Positions 8,998-18,173 of a stretch of DNA of 64,000 bases are shown here, piece by piece (the first letter of the stretch is position 1; each line of letters begins with the position of its first letter). Under the pieces are notes generated by a model. That model ran no database searches and was not told where the DNA came from. It saw only the letters and a list, made by a program, of their open reading frames with translations. A program made the position numbers and the translations under genes. The stretch covers positions 31,023 to 95,022 of the forward strand of contig NZ_JAKZAH010000016.1 of the NCBI RefSeq assembly GCF_023156245.1, written 5' to 3'. Origin of the DNA: Marinobacter bryozoorum. GTDB lineage: Bacteria > Pseudomonadota > Gammaproteobacteria > Pseudomonadales > Oleiphilaceae.

Positions 8998-9573
8998 TTA
9001 CATGGATTTCAGTTGATCCATATGGGGCCTGACGGCGTCGATATCGGATTGTGGAGCGTTTTCGGCCGCTTTGAGCATGCTCTGCATGGCACTGAACATC
9101 TGTTGGATCTCGGCTTTCTGGGCTTCGCTGAGATTTCTCGGCATGTTCTCGGGAGAGCTTTGCTGTTCCATCCTCGCCCGCTGGTTGGCCGGCATCTCCT
9201 GCAGGTTGATGGCCATCATTGCAGAAAATATCCGGTCTCCGGTGTCCGCCCAATCCCGGGCGTTGGAAAATCCATACTGCTGGGTAAGCTCATTCAGCCT
9301 TTCCAGGGCTTCCGGATGTTTGTCGAGTTTTTGTACGGAGCTGGTAAATATCTGGCTCATATCCTCGACTTCGTTATCATCCATTTCGGCAAGCTCGGGG
9401 AATTCATCCTCCAGTGACTCGGTATCCTCCATGGTTTCGATAAATGACTGAACCCGCTGTTCGGTTAGCGGAGCAGCCTGCACGAGTGCGGGGACGATAA
9501 GGCTGAGTATGAAAAAACAGGCCAGAGGCAACGTGGCCAGGCGGCTCGTATGGTCTTGCAGGTTATTTTTCAT
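8998..9573 (-). CDS. secreted hypothetical protein, acidic and helical
   Basis: I do not recognise this 191-residue protein. It begins with a signal peptide: a basic N-terminus, a hydrophobic core (LACFFILSLIVPALV) and a likely AQAA cleavage site near residue 34. The mature part is acidic, rich in Glu, Gln and Met, and probably helical, with no cysteines. It contains two similar patches, MSQIFTSSVQKL and MQSMLKAAEN, that suggest paired helices. A GAGGTAG sequence precedes ATG 9573. It is monocistronic and convergent with ttrA. A periplasmic role is likely; nothing ties it to tetrathionate metabolism beyond position. Confidence 0.75.
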   Translation of the reverse strand: MKNNLQDHTSRLATLPLACFFILSLIVPALVQAAPLTEQRVQSFIETMEDTESLEDEFPELAEMDDNEVEDMSQIFTSSVQKLDKHPEALERLNELTQQYGFSNARDWADTGDRIFSAMMAINLQEMPANQRARMEQQSSPENMPRNLSEAQKAEIQQMFSAMQSMLKAAENAPQSDIDAVRPHMDQLKSM

Positions 9574-9623
9574 AGATAGCTACCTCTATAAATGTCAGGC
9601 TTTTCTCGTGGCTGGCAAGCCAT

Positions 9624-9644
9624 GGGGTTGTGAGATACAACCCC
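9624..9644 (-). terminator. short perfect hairpin upstream of the secreted hypothetical gene
   Basis: GGGGTTGT (9624-9631) and ACAACCCC (9637-9644) form an 8-bp stem with a 5-nt loop, 195 bases downstream of the thioesterase stop on the minus strand. No U-tract follows, so it may be a weak terminator or leader structure. The rest of 9574-9838 shows no gene. Confidence 0.3.
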
Positions 9645-9838
9645 TCCGATAAGTCCATCACTACTTCCCCTGTTTCTCAAGTTTCCCTCGGGCCGAATCG
9701 ATAGGGCGATATTTGCCCTGTCATGCCTGGCGGCCTTTACTGATGTGCCAAGCGGCGTACAGAAACCTGACAGTGGCATGGACAACTGACATTATGGTCA
9801 AGGCGGCTGGCCTTGTCTTGTTCAGCCTGGCTTGGTAC

Positions 9839-10354
9839 TCACACCGTAGCTTCGGCGTCCTCTCTGCCATGGGCCTGCTCGGTGAGTTGTCCCGTGTCGA
9901 CCCGCACGAACACCGAATCAGCCACCACCGTCATCACATCTCCGGCCCAGACCTCACAGATCACCCGGCTCTTGCGACCTGCCTCGCCTTCGACCCGGGC
10001 CTTAAGGATAAGCTCAACCCCCATGGGTGTTGGCTTCAGATAGGTAAGGTTGAGCTTACCGGTTACGCAGCCAATACGTGGCAGGGTATCAGCTTCGCGG
10101 CCCTCAGCCCGGTAATGCCATGCCATGGCGGTCCAGTTGGAATGGCAGTCAACCAGCATGGCAAGCAAGCCGCCGTAGACCAGCTCAGGCCAGCCGGTAT
10201 ATTCAGGGGCTGGCGTGTGCCTGGCAATGACATGGGTGCCGTCTTCCGACCAGTAACTTTTCAGTTGCAGGCCAGTGGGATGGACGCTGCCACAGCCGAA
10301 ACAGATACCATCGGGGCTGGCCAGGTCCTGCAGAGCGGTGGGGGTTTCAGTCAT
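9839..10354 (-). CDS. PaaI/YdiI-like hotdog-fold thioesterase
   Basis: A 171-residue single hotdog-domain protein. The N-terminal region has FGCG near residue 18, and the catalytic-helix region ELVYGGLLAMLVDCHSNW lies near residues 57-74, where the Asp follows the family's G-G-x(4)-D spacing. The family hydrolyses acyl-CoA or aryl-CoA thioesters in the cytoplasm; the substrate is not predictable. ATG 10354 is preceded by AAAGGA with 8-base spacing. The C-terminal tail after about residue 150 is acidic and looks disordered. No operon partner is evident. Confidence 0.82.
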   Translation of the reverse strand: MTETPTALQDLASPDGICFGCGSVHPTGLQLKSYWSEDGTHVIARHTPAPEYTGWPELVYGGLLAMLVDCHSNWTAMAWHYRAEGREADTLPRIGCVTGKLNLTYLKPTPMGVELILKARVEGEAGRKSRVICEVWAGDVMTVVADSVFVRVDTGQLTEQAHGREDAEATV

Positions 10355-10486
10355 GAATGCTATCCTTTTATCGGTTCTTTAGATCGCGATAGCATAACCT
10401 GAGATCAAAAAAGAATCGAGCGGTTGCTCGGTTATGACCGCCAGCCCCAACCAGGGACTGGTGCCGAAGAGCCCTCCGACGGGACA

Positions 10487-12688
10487 CTAGGCGGACTGAC
10501 TATTCGACGCCTGTTCACGGGCCGCCCGTGCTGCATGCAGCTTGTTGTAGCTCTCCAGTAGCCGCAGGTGCCGGTCAAGGCCCTCCAGCTGCATGTTGGT
10601 GGGTGTCAGACCCTGGAAGCGGACAGTGCCTTCTACGGAGCCCACCACAGCATCCATGGTATCGTCGCCGAACATACGGCGCAGGTTGACGATGAAGTCG
10701 TCCAGTTCCAGCTCATCGTCCAGCACGATTTCCAGTACCGCATTCATGGCCTGGTAGTAGAGGTTGCGCTCAACGGTGTTGTCGTTGAACTGCAGGAACG
10801 CCTCGACCGTGTCCATGGCTTCTTCATGCTGCTGCAGGGCCAGGTAGATCATCAGTTTCAGCTCGAGGATGGTGAGCTGGCCCCAGATGGTGTTCTCGTC
10901 AAACTCCACGCCGATCAGATTGATGATCTTCATGTAGTTGTCCAGCTGGCTTTCTTCCAGGCGCTCCACCAGGTCGGCCAGCTGGTCGTCATCCAGCCGG
11001 TGGATATTGAGGATATCTTCCCGGTAGTCCAGGGCCATGTTGGTGTTGTCCCACACCAGGTCTTCTACCGGATAGACTTCTGAAAAGCCGGGCACGAGGA
11101 TGCGGCAGACCGGGGCCCCCAGGTCCTCGTGAATGGTCATGTAAACCTCTTTGCCCAGGTCTTCCAGGATGCCGAACAACCGGTCCGCCTCTTCCTGGTT
11201 GGTGCCGGAGAAGTCCCAGTGACTGAACTCGTAGTCAGAACGGGCACTGAAGAAGCGCCAGGAGACCACGCCGGTGGAGTCGATAAAGTGCTCCACATAA
11301 TTGTTGGGCTCGGTGACGGCCAGGCTGTTGAAGGTGGGGGCAGGCATGTCGTTCAACCCTTCAAAGCTGCGGCCCTGCATCAATTCAGTCAGGCTGCGTT
11401 CCAGCGCCACCTGGAAATTCGGGTGGGCACCGAACGAGGCATAGACGCCGCCGGTTTTCGGATTCATCAGCGTGACACACATGACCGGGTACTGACCGCC
11501 GAGGGAGGCGTCTTTCACCAGGATGGGGAAGCCCTGCTTCTCAAGTGCCTGCACACCTTCGAGGATATGGGGGTATTGCTCCAGTACGGACAGGGGTACG
11601 TCTGGCAGGGCAACTTCCTGTTCAATGATCTGTTTCTTGATCGCCCGCTCGAAGATCTCTGACAGACACTGAACCTGGGCCTCCTGCAGGGTGTTGCCGG
11701 CACTCATGCCGTTGCTGAGGAAGAGGTTCTCGATCAGGTTGGAAGGGAAGTACACCACTTCGCCGTCAGAGCGCCGCACAAAGGGCAGGGAGCAGATGCC
11801 CCGGTCCACGCGACCGGAATTGGTGTCAATCAGGTTGGACCCCTGCAGCTCGCCTTCCGGGTTGTAGATGGCCAGGCAATGGTCGTCCAGGATGCCTGCA
11901 GGCAGTTCATCATCCGGTCCGGGTTTGAACCACTGTTCATTGGGGTAGTGGACGAATTCCCGGTTGGCGATCTCCTCGCCGAAATACTGGTCGTTGTAGA
12001 AGAAGTTGCAGCTCAGCCGCTCAATGAACTCACCCAGTGCGGAACACAGCGCGCTTTCCTTGGTGGAACCCTTGCCGTTGGTAAAACACATGGGAGAGGA
12101 CGCATCCCGAACGTGCAGCGACCATACATGGGGCACGATATTGCGCCAGGAGGCAATCTCGATCTTCATGCCCAGGTCCCGCAGGAGGCCGGACATGTTG
12201 GCGATGGTCTCTTCCAGTGGCAGGTCCTTGCCTTCGATATAGGTGCGGCCGTCTCCGGGCGTTGCCATCAGCAGGGCCTGGGCGTCTTCGTCCAGGTTGT
12301 CCACCGTTTCTATCTCGAAGGTAGGGCCGGTCTGGACCACTTTCTTGACGGTACAGCGATCGATAGAGCGCAGGATACCCTGGCGGTGCTTCTCCGGAAG
12401 GTCTTCTGGCAGTTCTACCTGGATCTTGAAGACCTGGTTATAGCGGTCCTCCGGGTCGACAATATTGTTCTGGGACAATCGGATATTGTCGGTGGGGATG
12501 TCCCGCGCCAGGCAGTAAACCCGCACAAAGTAGGCCGCGCACAGCGCAGAGGAGGCCAGGAAATAGTCGAACGGGCTGGGGGCGGACCCGTCACCCTTGT
12601 AACGAATGGGCTGGTCGGTGAGAACGGTGAAGTCGTCGAACTTCGCTTCCAGTCTCAGGTTATCGAGAAAGTTAACGTTGATTTCCAT
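10487..12688 (-). CDS. OsmC-YcaO fusion protein
   Basis: A 733-residue protein in three parts. Residues about 1-140 form an OsmC-like domain (SAPSPFDYFLASSALCAAYFV, with a single Cys at the position of the peroxidatic pair). Residues about 180-560 are a YcaO cyclodehydratase-type domain, with the ATP-binding features KGSTKESALCSALGEFIERL and EAQVQCLSEIFERA. The remaining C-terminal helical repeats resemble the YcaO C-terminal extension. Escherichia coli YcaO (about 586 residues) lacks the OsmC part and has been linked to RimO-dependent methylthiolation of ribosomal protein S12. No peptide precursor or dehydrogenase gene is nearby, so a natural-product cyclodehydratase role is unlikely. Confidence 0.9.
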   Translation of the reverse strand: MEINVNFLDNLRLEAKFDDFTVLTDQPIRYKGDGSAPSPFDYFLASSALCAAYFVRVYCLARDIPTDNIRLSQNNIVDPEDRYNQVFKIQVELPEDLPEKHRQGILRSIDRCTVKKVVQTGPTFEIETVDNLDEDAQALLMATPGDGRTYIEGKDLPLEETIANMSGLLRDLGMKIEIASWRNIVPHVWSLHVRDASSPMCFTNGKGSTKESALCSALGEFIERLSCNFFYNDQYFGEEIANREFVHYPNEQWFKPGPDDELPAGILDDHCLAIYNPEGELQGSNLIDTNSGRVDRGICSLPFVRRSDGEVVYFPSNLIENLFLSNGMSAGNTLQEAQVQCLSEIFERAIKKQIIEQEVALPDVPLSVLEQYPHILEGVQALEKQGFPILVKDASLGGQYPVMCVTLMNPKTGGVYASFGAHPNFQVALERSLTELMQGRSFEGLNDMPAPTFNSLAVTEPNNYVEHFIDSTGVVSWRFFSARSDYEFSHWDFSGTNQEEADRLFGILEDLGKEVYMTIHEDLGAPVCRILVPGFSEVYPVEDLVWDNTNMALDYREDILNIHRLDDDQLADLVERLEESQLDNYMKIINLIGVEFDENTIWGQLTILELKLMIYLALQQHEEAMDTVEAFLQFNDNTVERNLYYQAMNAVLEIVLDDELELDDFIVNLRRMFGDDTMDAVVGSVEGTVRFQGLTPTNMQLEGLDRHLRLLESYNKLHAARAAREQASNSQSA

Positions 12689-12832
12689 GGCGAGGCTACC
12701 GGATTCGGGAAAATGGCGGGCTTACAGAATGAATGGTCGCCATTATCCAGATTTTGCCGGGCCCCGTCTTGGTGGATTACCCCGATGCGCTGAAGGCCCT
12801 GCCCGCAGTCGTCAGTGGTCAGGGCATGGGGC

Positions 12833-13324
12833 CTACAAGGACTTGCGCATGTTGTATCGGAGAAAGTGGGCGCCGCGGACGGTGGTCTGGTATTCCTCCT
12901 CGACCTCGAAACCGTGACGCAGGAAGAACGGGCGGGCAACCACGCTGGCTTCGGTGAACAGCTCCTTCACCCCGAGCTTCTTGAGATGCTCCTCGGCCCT
13001 GCGCAGCAGGGCGGACGCGACCCCCTTGCGAGCGTAGTTGGGTGCTGTGTAGATCAGGTCAATCTGGCCGGTGAGCTCATAGGAAATGAAGCCGGCGAGC
13101 TGGTTCTCTTCTTCCGCTACCAGGGTTTCCAGGGAGTCCAGGCGCTGCTGCCAGGAGTCCAGGTGAGGTGTCCGGGATGCCCAGGCGTAGCGCTGGGTTT
13201 CGTCATAGGCGGTTGCAGTCAGCTCATGCACCGACTCGGTAAACACCCGAACCAGCGGACTCAGGTCCTGGATCTGGTATTTACGGATACTGATATTACT
13301 GTCGAGCGGCATTGGCGAATCCAT
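12833..13324 (-). CDS. GNAT family N-acetyltransferase
   Basis: A single GNAT domain, about 163 residues from ATG 13324. The acetyl-CoA-binding region reads YTAPNYARKGVASALLRRAEE, with the R/Q-x-x-G-x-G/A pattern of motif A, and FFLRHGFEV follows as motif B. Such enzymes move an acetyl group from acetyl-CoA to an amine; the target is unknown. Open frame extends upstream to a TTG at 13372, but no good ribosome-binding site supports it, and ATG 13312 is also possible. The gene lies between the OsmC-YcaO gene and the small TIGR02647-like gene, all on the same strand with gaps of over 100 bases. Confidence 0.82.
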   Translation of the reverse strand: MDSPMPLDSNISIRKYQIQDLSPLVRVFTESVHELTATAYDETQRYAWASRTPHLDSWQQRLDSLETLVAEEENQLAGFISYELTGQIDLIYTAPNYARKGVASALLRRAEEHLKKLGVKELFTEASVVARPFFLRHGFEVEEEYQTTVRGAHFLRYNMRKSL

Positions 13325-13463
13325 CAGGTCTGTTACTGATGAACACAGTACGACAAAACCGCTCTGCGGCAAACCGGGAATCGGGTTAAAAGACAGAAAG
13401 GGGGGGCTGGCAGCCTGGGTCAGACCCTCTTGCAGGGCCTGACGGTTACCACAGGTTACTTGT

Positions 13464-13721
13464 TCAGGAAACCGGGTCGCTGGCGTCGCTGGTCAGTACA
13501 GCAAGTGTTTTCTGTACAAGTTCGGCCACTTCCGCACCGAGTGGCGTCAGGTAGCCACCATCCTTCTGGGAGATCAGGCCTTTCTGGTACAGGCGTTCGG
13601 CTGCCGCTACCACCGCCGGGTCAGCGGAGTGTTGGTGTACCTTGATGCCTTCCTGTGAAGAAGATGAATCGAACAGGGCCAGCAGGTTAATCTCGCTGAG
13701 GTGATCGTTGGAAAAGGGCAT
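13464..13721 (-). CDS. small TIGR02647-like conserved protein
   Basis: An 85-residue protein starting PFSNDHLSEINLLALFD and containing SQEGIKVHQHS, which matches my recollection of the TIGR02647 family in Pseudomonas-like gammaproteobacteria. The C-terminal half, with GLISQKDGGYLTPLGAEVAE, reads like a winged-helix fragment, so nucleic acid binding is a guess. AAGGA lies 7 bases upstream of ATG 13721. It is downstream of the ABC-F gene on the same strand (about 130-base gap) and could be cotranscribed with it. Function is not established in the family. Confidence 0.72.
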   Translation of the reverse strand: MPFSNDHLSEINLLALFDSSSSQEGIKVHQHSADPAVVAAAERLYQKGLISQKDGGYLTPLGAEVAELVQKTLAVLTSDASDPVS

Positions 13722-13851
13722 GGGGTTTTCCTTTTAAATGATGACCGGGGCACGCGTTATCCCGGCGCAAAGCCGGGGAAAGGCCCCAGTCTGTGATTTT
13801 TTGCAGTGTCGGTCAGATCGGTGCCCTTGTCCAGACAACCGTATGAACTCC

Positions 13852-15441
13852 CTACACTGCGACGCCCAGATTCCGGAGGTAGTCGTCGTAGGTGCCGCTG
13901 AAGTCGGTGACTCCGTCTGCTGACAGTTCAATGATGCGGGTGGCCAGGCTGGAAACGAATGCCCGATCATGGCTGACGAAGATCAGCGTGCCCGGGTAGT
14001 GCTCAAGGGCCAGGTTCAGGGCTTCGATAGATTCCATGTCCAGGTGGTTAGTCGGCTCGTCCATCACCAGTACGTTGGGTTTTTGCAGGATGAGTTTGCC
14101 GAACAGCATGCGCCCCTGCTCACCACCAGAAATTACCTGGACCGACTTACCGATGTCATCGTTGGAGAACAGCATGCGACCAAGCGTGCCGCGGACTAGC
14201 TGTTCACCTCCGTCGGTCCACTGTGACATCCAGTCATAGAGGTTGTCTTCGCTGGCAAAGTCATCGCCGTGTTCCTGGGCAAAGTAACCCACCTGGGCCG
14301 CATCCGCCCATTTGACAGTGCCTTCACGGGGGGGCAGGTCACCGACCAGGGTGCGCAGCAGGGTGGTCTTGCCAATGCCATTGGGGCCGATAATGGCGAC
14401 ACGTTCACCGGCTTCGATCTGCAGGTCCAGGTTGCGGAACAACATCTCGTCGTCAAAGCCCTGGCTGACCTTCTCTGCCACCACGGCCTGGCGGTGCAGT
14501 TTGCGGTGCTGTTCAAAGCGGATAAAGGGACTCATCCGGCTGGACGGCCGGATTTCTTCCAGCTGGATCTTGTCGATCTGTCGGGCCCGGCTGGTGGCCT
14601 GCTTGGCCTTGGACGCATTGGCGGAAAACCGGCTGACGAAGGTCTGCAGCTCCGCAATCTGGGCCTTCTTCTTGGCGTTGTCTGCCTGGATGCGCTCCCG
14701 GGCCTGGGTAGCGGCGGTCATGTACTCGTCGTAGTTGCCCGGGAACTGGCGCAGCTCACCATAGTCCAGGTCAGCCATATGCGTACAAACGCTATTCAGG
14801 AAATGACGGTCGTGGGAGATGATGATAATCGTGCTGTCACGGGCGATGAGAATCTGCTCCAGCCAGCCGATGGTGTTGATGTCCAGGTGGTTGGTTGGCT
14901 CATCCAGCAGCAATACATCGGGGTCGGAGAACAGCGCCTGGGCCAGCAGTACACGCAGTTTCCAGCCGGGAGCGATCTCACTCATGGGGCCGTTGTGCTG
15001 CTCGAGCGGAATGCCCAGGCCAAGCAGGAGTTCCCCTGCACGGGACTCGGCGGTATAGCCATCGAGTTCCGCGTATTCATTCTCCAGCTCACCCACGGCC
15101 ATGCCGTCTGCTTCGGTCATTTCTGCCTGGCCGTAGATACGCTCCCGCTCGGCGTGCACCTGCCAGAGGCGCTCATGGCCCATGATGACCGTGTCCAGTA
15201 CCGAATAGTCTTCATAGGCGAACTGGTCCTGGCGCAGTTTGCCCAGACGCACATCCGGTGCAAGCATGACCTGGCCGCTGGAGGGCTCCAGTTCACCGCC
15301 AAGAATCTTCATGAAGGTGGACTTGCCGCTACCATTGGCGCCGATCAGGCCGTAGCGGTTGCCGCCGCCGAACTTGACGGAAACGTTTTCGAACAGGGGC
15401 TTGGCCCCGAACTGCATGGTGAGGTTTGCGGTAGAAATCAA
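13852..15441 (-). CDS. ybiT: ABC-F ATPase, YbiT type
   Basis: About 529 residues, matching Escherichia coli YbiT (530) closely across its length. It has two ABC domains without membrane segments: Walker [10 protein letters not shown] and GPNGIGKTT, Walker [12 protein letters not shown] and [11 protein letters not shown], and the signature ISGGEQGRM in the second domain. A linker of about 80 residues rich in Lys and Ala separates them. ABC-F proteins act on the ribosome as translation factors. I prefer the TTG at 15441: AGGA lies 9 bases upstream, and the distance to the conserved TMQFG equals that of the E. coli protein. The ATG at 15450 abuts the AGGA with no spacer. Confidence 0.92.
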   Translation of the reverse strand: MISTANLTMQFGAKPLFENVSVKFGGGNRYGLIGANGSGKSTFMKILGGELEPSSGQVMLAPDVRLGKLRQDQFAYEDYSVLDTVIMGHERLWQVHAERERIYGQAEMTEADGMAVGELENEYAELDGYTAESRAGELLLGLGIPLEQHNGPMSEIAPGWKLRVLLAQALFSDPDVLLLDEPTNHLDINTIGWLEQILIARDSTIIIISHDRHFLNSVCTHMADLDYGELRQFPGNYDEYMTAATQARERIQADNAKKKAQIAELQTFVSRFSANASKAKQATSRARQIDKIQLEEIRPSSRMSPFIRFEQHRKLHRQAVVAEKVSQGFDDEMLFRNLDLQIEAGERVAIIGPNGIGKTTLLRTLVGDLPPREGTVKWADAAQVGYFAQEHGDDFASEDNLYDWMSQWTDGGEQLVRGTLGRMLFSNDDIGKSVQVISGGEQGRMLFGKLILQKPNVLVMDEPTNHLDMESIEALNLALEHYPGTLIFVSHDRAFVSSLATRIIELSADGVTDFSGTYDDYLRNLGVAV

Positions 15442-15788
15442 AAGAAACATTCCTGGGAGGAAGAGGGCGACCCGGCAGGAGGGGGACTGCCCGAAAAATT
15501 GGGTGCGTAGTGTACAGGTAGTCGCCGAGTGTTGATAGCCTGGTAACGGCAATCCGGGTTCAGGGGTTTGTACTTATAAAATAAATTAGGTAATGGGGAC
15601 TTTATGCGGTACTGTGGGTGGGTAGAAAAGATTTGTTTCGAACTTCAAGAATAAGACGTTTCTCTGGTTATTACTGGTAGTCCACCGTCCTGTTTTCGAG
15701 TCTTCATATTTTTTCCGCATACCGCTGACCAGTCATTATTCAAATGTGCTGGCGGCAACCAAAATTAATGATTACAGGATAATCTTAT
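15442..15788. promoter_or_regulatory. divergent intergenic region, leaders of ybiT and the cold shock gene
   Basis: No gene is seen in these 347 bases. The AT-rich run TATAAAATA (15575-15583) could be a -10 element for the cold shock gene; no convincing -35 was found. If used, it would give a leader of roughly 200 bases, as is usual for cspA-type mRNAs. AGGA at 15777-15780 is the probable ribosome-binding site. Confidence 0.4.
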
Positions 15789-15995
15789 ATGTCTCTTACT
15801 ACCGGCACAGTCAAGTTCTTCAACGAAGCAAAGGGTTTTGGTTTTATCACTCGTGAAAGCGGCCCGGACGTTTTTGTTCACTTCAGCGCCATCCAGGGCA
15901 GCGGTTTCAAAACCCTGGCCGAAGGCCAGCAGGTTGAGTTCAACGTCAGCGACGGCCAGAAAGGCCCGCAGGCGGACAATGTAGTCGCTATCTGA
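15789..15995 (+). CDS. cold shock domain protein (CspA family)
   Basis: A 68-residue single cold shock domain, the normal family size. RNP1 reads KGFGFI (residues 15-20) and RNP2 reads DVFVHF (27-32), giving the aromatic surface that binds single-stranded RNA or DNA. It is likely an RNA chaperone that melts mRNA structure at low temperature or during growth transition. The long AT-rich leader upstream and the strong terminator immediately downstream indicate a monocistronic transcript, as is typical. Which paralogue it is (CspA, C, D) cannot be told. Confidence 0.95.
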   Translation: MSLTTGTVKFFNEAKGFGFITRESGPDVFVHFSAIQGSGFKTLAEGQQVEFNVSDGQKGPQADNVVAI

Positions 15996-16016
15996 TATAG
16001 CCAACTACATGATCTG

Positions 16017-16042
16017 AAAAAGGCAGCTTCGGCTGCCTTTTT
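16017..16042 (+). terminator. rho-independent terminator of the cold shock gene
   Basis: AAAAA, then GGCAGC, tetraloop TTCG, GCTGCC, then TTTTT. It is a textbook intrinsic terminator 22 bases after the stop codon. The flanking A and T runs extend the stem to 11 bp and make it potentially bidirectional for the convergent deacetylase gene. Confidence 0.95.
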
Positions 16043-16127
16043 GCTTTGTGTCTGAAATAAAAGCCGCTGTTCTGGCTCCCGTGCCGTTAGACTGTAGCAG
16101 CTTGCCGGTGTGCTTGATATCCGGGTA

Positions 16128-17231
16128 TCAGGTTTCTTCACCGAAGGCCGAGCGATGGAACGCCAGGGCCTCCTCAGCCTCCGCAATACCGGGTTCCTTC
16201 AGAACGGGCGCCTCGCCGCCGGCGAGAACTTCCAGAACGGCATGGACACCACGGCCCAGGGAGGTCAGGTTATAACCGCCCTCCAGAACGCAGGCGACCC
16301 GCCCCTGGCAGTGCCGGTCCGCGATGTCCCGGACAATGCTGGCCATCATTCTGAAACCGTCATAGGACACGTTGAAAGCCATATCGTTGCGGTGGGGGTC
16401 GAACCCGGCTGAGACCAATACCAGGTCTGGCTTGAAGTAATCAGCGGCAGGTACCAGGATCTCCCGGAAAACCTTTTCAAAAGCGATGTCACCCGCCGCC
16501 TCCGGCAGGGGAACGTTGATGGTGTAGCCTTCCCCCATACCCTCACCCACGTCCTGTAACAGTCCGGAGCCGGGATAGAAGGGTGCCGCGCAGTGGGTGT
16601 CAAAGAACAGCACATCGGGGTCTGCCCAGAAGATTTCCTGGGTGCCGTTGCCATGGTGGGCATCCCAGTCGACGATCAGAATGCGCTCGCAGCCGAGTTT
16701 CGCATGGGCATGGGCCGCTGCTATGGCGACGTTATTGAGCAAGCAGAAGCCTCGGGCACGTACCGGCTCGGCATGGTGGCCTGGTGGTCGCACCAGGGCA
16801 AACGCACTGTCAGACTTCCCGGCCATGACGCTCTCTACGGCGGCAATGGCATTGCCTGCAGCCGTGGTAGCGGCATGGATGCTGTCCGGTGATACGGCGG
16901 TTGTGTCCCTGTCCAGCCAGGCGCGTTGGCCCTCCAGAGAGAAAAGGTGGTCCAGGTAGGAGGTGGTATGAACCCGGGAGAGCTGTTCATAGGTTGCCGG
17001 AGCAGCACCCTGCTCAATTCGCACGCCGGGCACCGGGTAGTTGTCCAGCCAGGCCTTGATTGCAGACAACCGGCCCGGATGCTCCGGGTAACTCCACTTG
17101 AACTCCAGGTTCTGAAGAATCGACCGAACACGTTTCTCAACCCGGCTCGGAATGAACGGCAGGTCAACCTGGGGGTTGTGTCCCAGCATGACCTCATCAT
17201 AAAAGACACTGACAGTTCGATCGCCTATCAC
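16128..17231 (-). CDS. histone deacetylase family protein (class II / acetylpolyamine amidohydrolase-like)
   Basis: About 367 residues from GTG 17231, the full length of this zinc amidohydrolase family. Active-site motifs are all present: RPPGHHA near residue 148, DWDAHHGNGTQ near 188 (Asp and His zinc ligands), SAGFD near 278 and LEGGYN near 320. Bacterial members deacetylate polyamines, lysines or acetoin-pathway proteins; the real substrate is unknown. GTG 17231 is preferred because GGGAA lies 6 bases upstream; the frame is open to a TTG at 17249. The gene converges on the cold shock gene and appears monocistronic. Confidence 0.9.
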   Translation of the reverse strand: MIGDRTVSVFYDEVMLGHNPQVDLPFIPSRVEKRVRSILQNLEFKWSYPEHPGRLSAIKAWLDNYPVPGVRIEQGAAPATYEQLSRVHTTSYLDHLFSLEGQRAWLDRDTTAVSPDSIHAATTAAGNAIAAVESVMAGKSDSAFALVRPPGHHAEPVRARGFCLLNNVAIAAAHAHAKLGCERILIVDWDAHHGNGTQEIFWADPDVLFFDTHCAAPFYPGSGLLQDVGEGMGEGYTINVPLPEAAGDIAFEKVFREILVPAADYFKPDLVLVSAGFDPHRNDMAFNVSYDGFRMMASIVRDIADRHCQGRVACVLEGGYNLTSLGRGVHAVLEVLAGGEAPVLKEPGIAEAEEALAFHRSAFGEET

Positions 17232-17350
17232 GGGGCTTTCCCTTCCCAAATGTTGGATTATCTCCCTTCAGCCTAGTCTGCCCGGGGCCGAATTGGGAGG
17301 AAATCAACGATGAGTGGGGGTAGGGCCAGGGCCTTGCTGGCCTGTAGCGT

Positions 17351-17740
17351 TTACTGGCTGGTATCAACAGCGGTGGGGAGGTTGCCGCCCAGCATGTTTT
17401 CCACAACAGCGGCGTTATAGAACGCTTCCACTGTGTGAATCCGGTCACCCCGAACACGGAACCAGAGGGCAAGCCTTACATCCCCGATCGGCTCGAAGTG
17501 AGTCTGGTAATCGAGGATGGCGAAGACATGCTCGCCGTCGGCGCTAAGCTGGCGGACAATCAGGTCCTTCTGTATGGCCGCCATGCCAAACTGGTAAGCC
17601 AGCATGTCGTCGCGACTGAGGAAGCGCATATTGGGGCCAACATATTCGAAGCCGTCGGTGGCCAACAACTCTTTTGCCTCATCAAAATGCTGGGCATGAA
17701 TGCGGGCAATAAAATCAGCCACGAGATCTTTGGGTTTCAT
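17351..17740 (-). CDS. SnoaL/NTF2-like fold protein
   Basis: A 129-residue protein from ATG 17740, the usual size of a single NTF2-like domain. The pattern DFIARIHAQHFDEAKELL at the N-terminus followed by alternating beta strands (HVFAILDYQTHF, DRIHTVEAFYNAAVVENML) fits the cone-shaped fold. Such proteins are either small isomerases or ligand-binding pockets; no catalytic His-Asp pair is obvious. Open frame continues upstream to 17896, with another ATG at 17770; the chosen start has AAGGG 8 bases upstream. No functional partner is evident nearby. Confidence 0.72.
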   Translation of the reverse strand: MKPKDLVADFIARIHAQHFDEAKELLATDGFEYVGPNMRFLSRDDMLAYQFGMAAIQKDLIVRQLSADGEHVFAILDYQTHFEPIGDVRLALWFRVRGDRIHTVEAFYNAAVVENMLGGNLPTAVDTSQ

Positions 17741-17892
17741 GAAGGGGTTCCCTTTAGAGTCAAGTACCATCGATCCACCGGCAAGGGGCTCCGATTCAAC
17801 AAGGCTCCGGTGTTCCGGACCTATGTTCCATGCGACGCCGGGTGATGGGCGATCAATTGATGCGAGATTTTCAGCCGCGAGGCAACATGCCG

Positions 17893-18081
17893 TCAACCCC
17901 GGTTCTTGTCGAAGTCATCAAGCGCAGCTTCGTTGACTGTCGGGGCTGGCGTCATGGGCCTGAAGGGCTCGCCGTTTTCGTCCGGTAACTGATAGTCATA
18001 AGCCGCCTGAAGGCCCCCCAATACGAAACTGATAGGCGGCAGTGCGCCAATCAGGCCGATCACATCTGATGAAAGGTCCAC
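17893..18081 (-). CDS. possible small protein (62 aa)
   Basis: An open frame starting with GTG at 18081, between the GST and NTF2-like genes on the same strand. It encodes a hydrophobic N-terminal stretch (VIGLIGALPPISFVLGGLQAA) followed by a Pro/Asp-rich tail. The composition looks protein-like, and it fills an otherwise empty gap between two co-oriented genes. The ribosome-binding site is poor, and I do not recognise the protein. Treat it as a tentative call. Confidence 0.35.
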   Translation of the reverse strand: MDLSSDVIGLIGALPPISFVLGGLQAAYDYQLPDENGEPFRPMTPAPTVNEAALDDFDKNRG

Positions 18082-18173
18082 TGCCCCCGTATCGAGGGTG
18101 GCCTCAGGGCCCGGGCAAAGTGCTCCGGGCGCCGGTGTGTTTCAGCGGTGAAGAAGTGTTGGGGCAGGGCGGA

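Noticed and set aside
14269..15510. 413-codon plus-strand frame opposite the ABC-F gene
   Set aside because: Shadow of ybiT; no domain and no start context.
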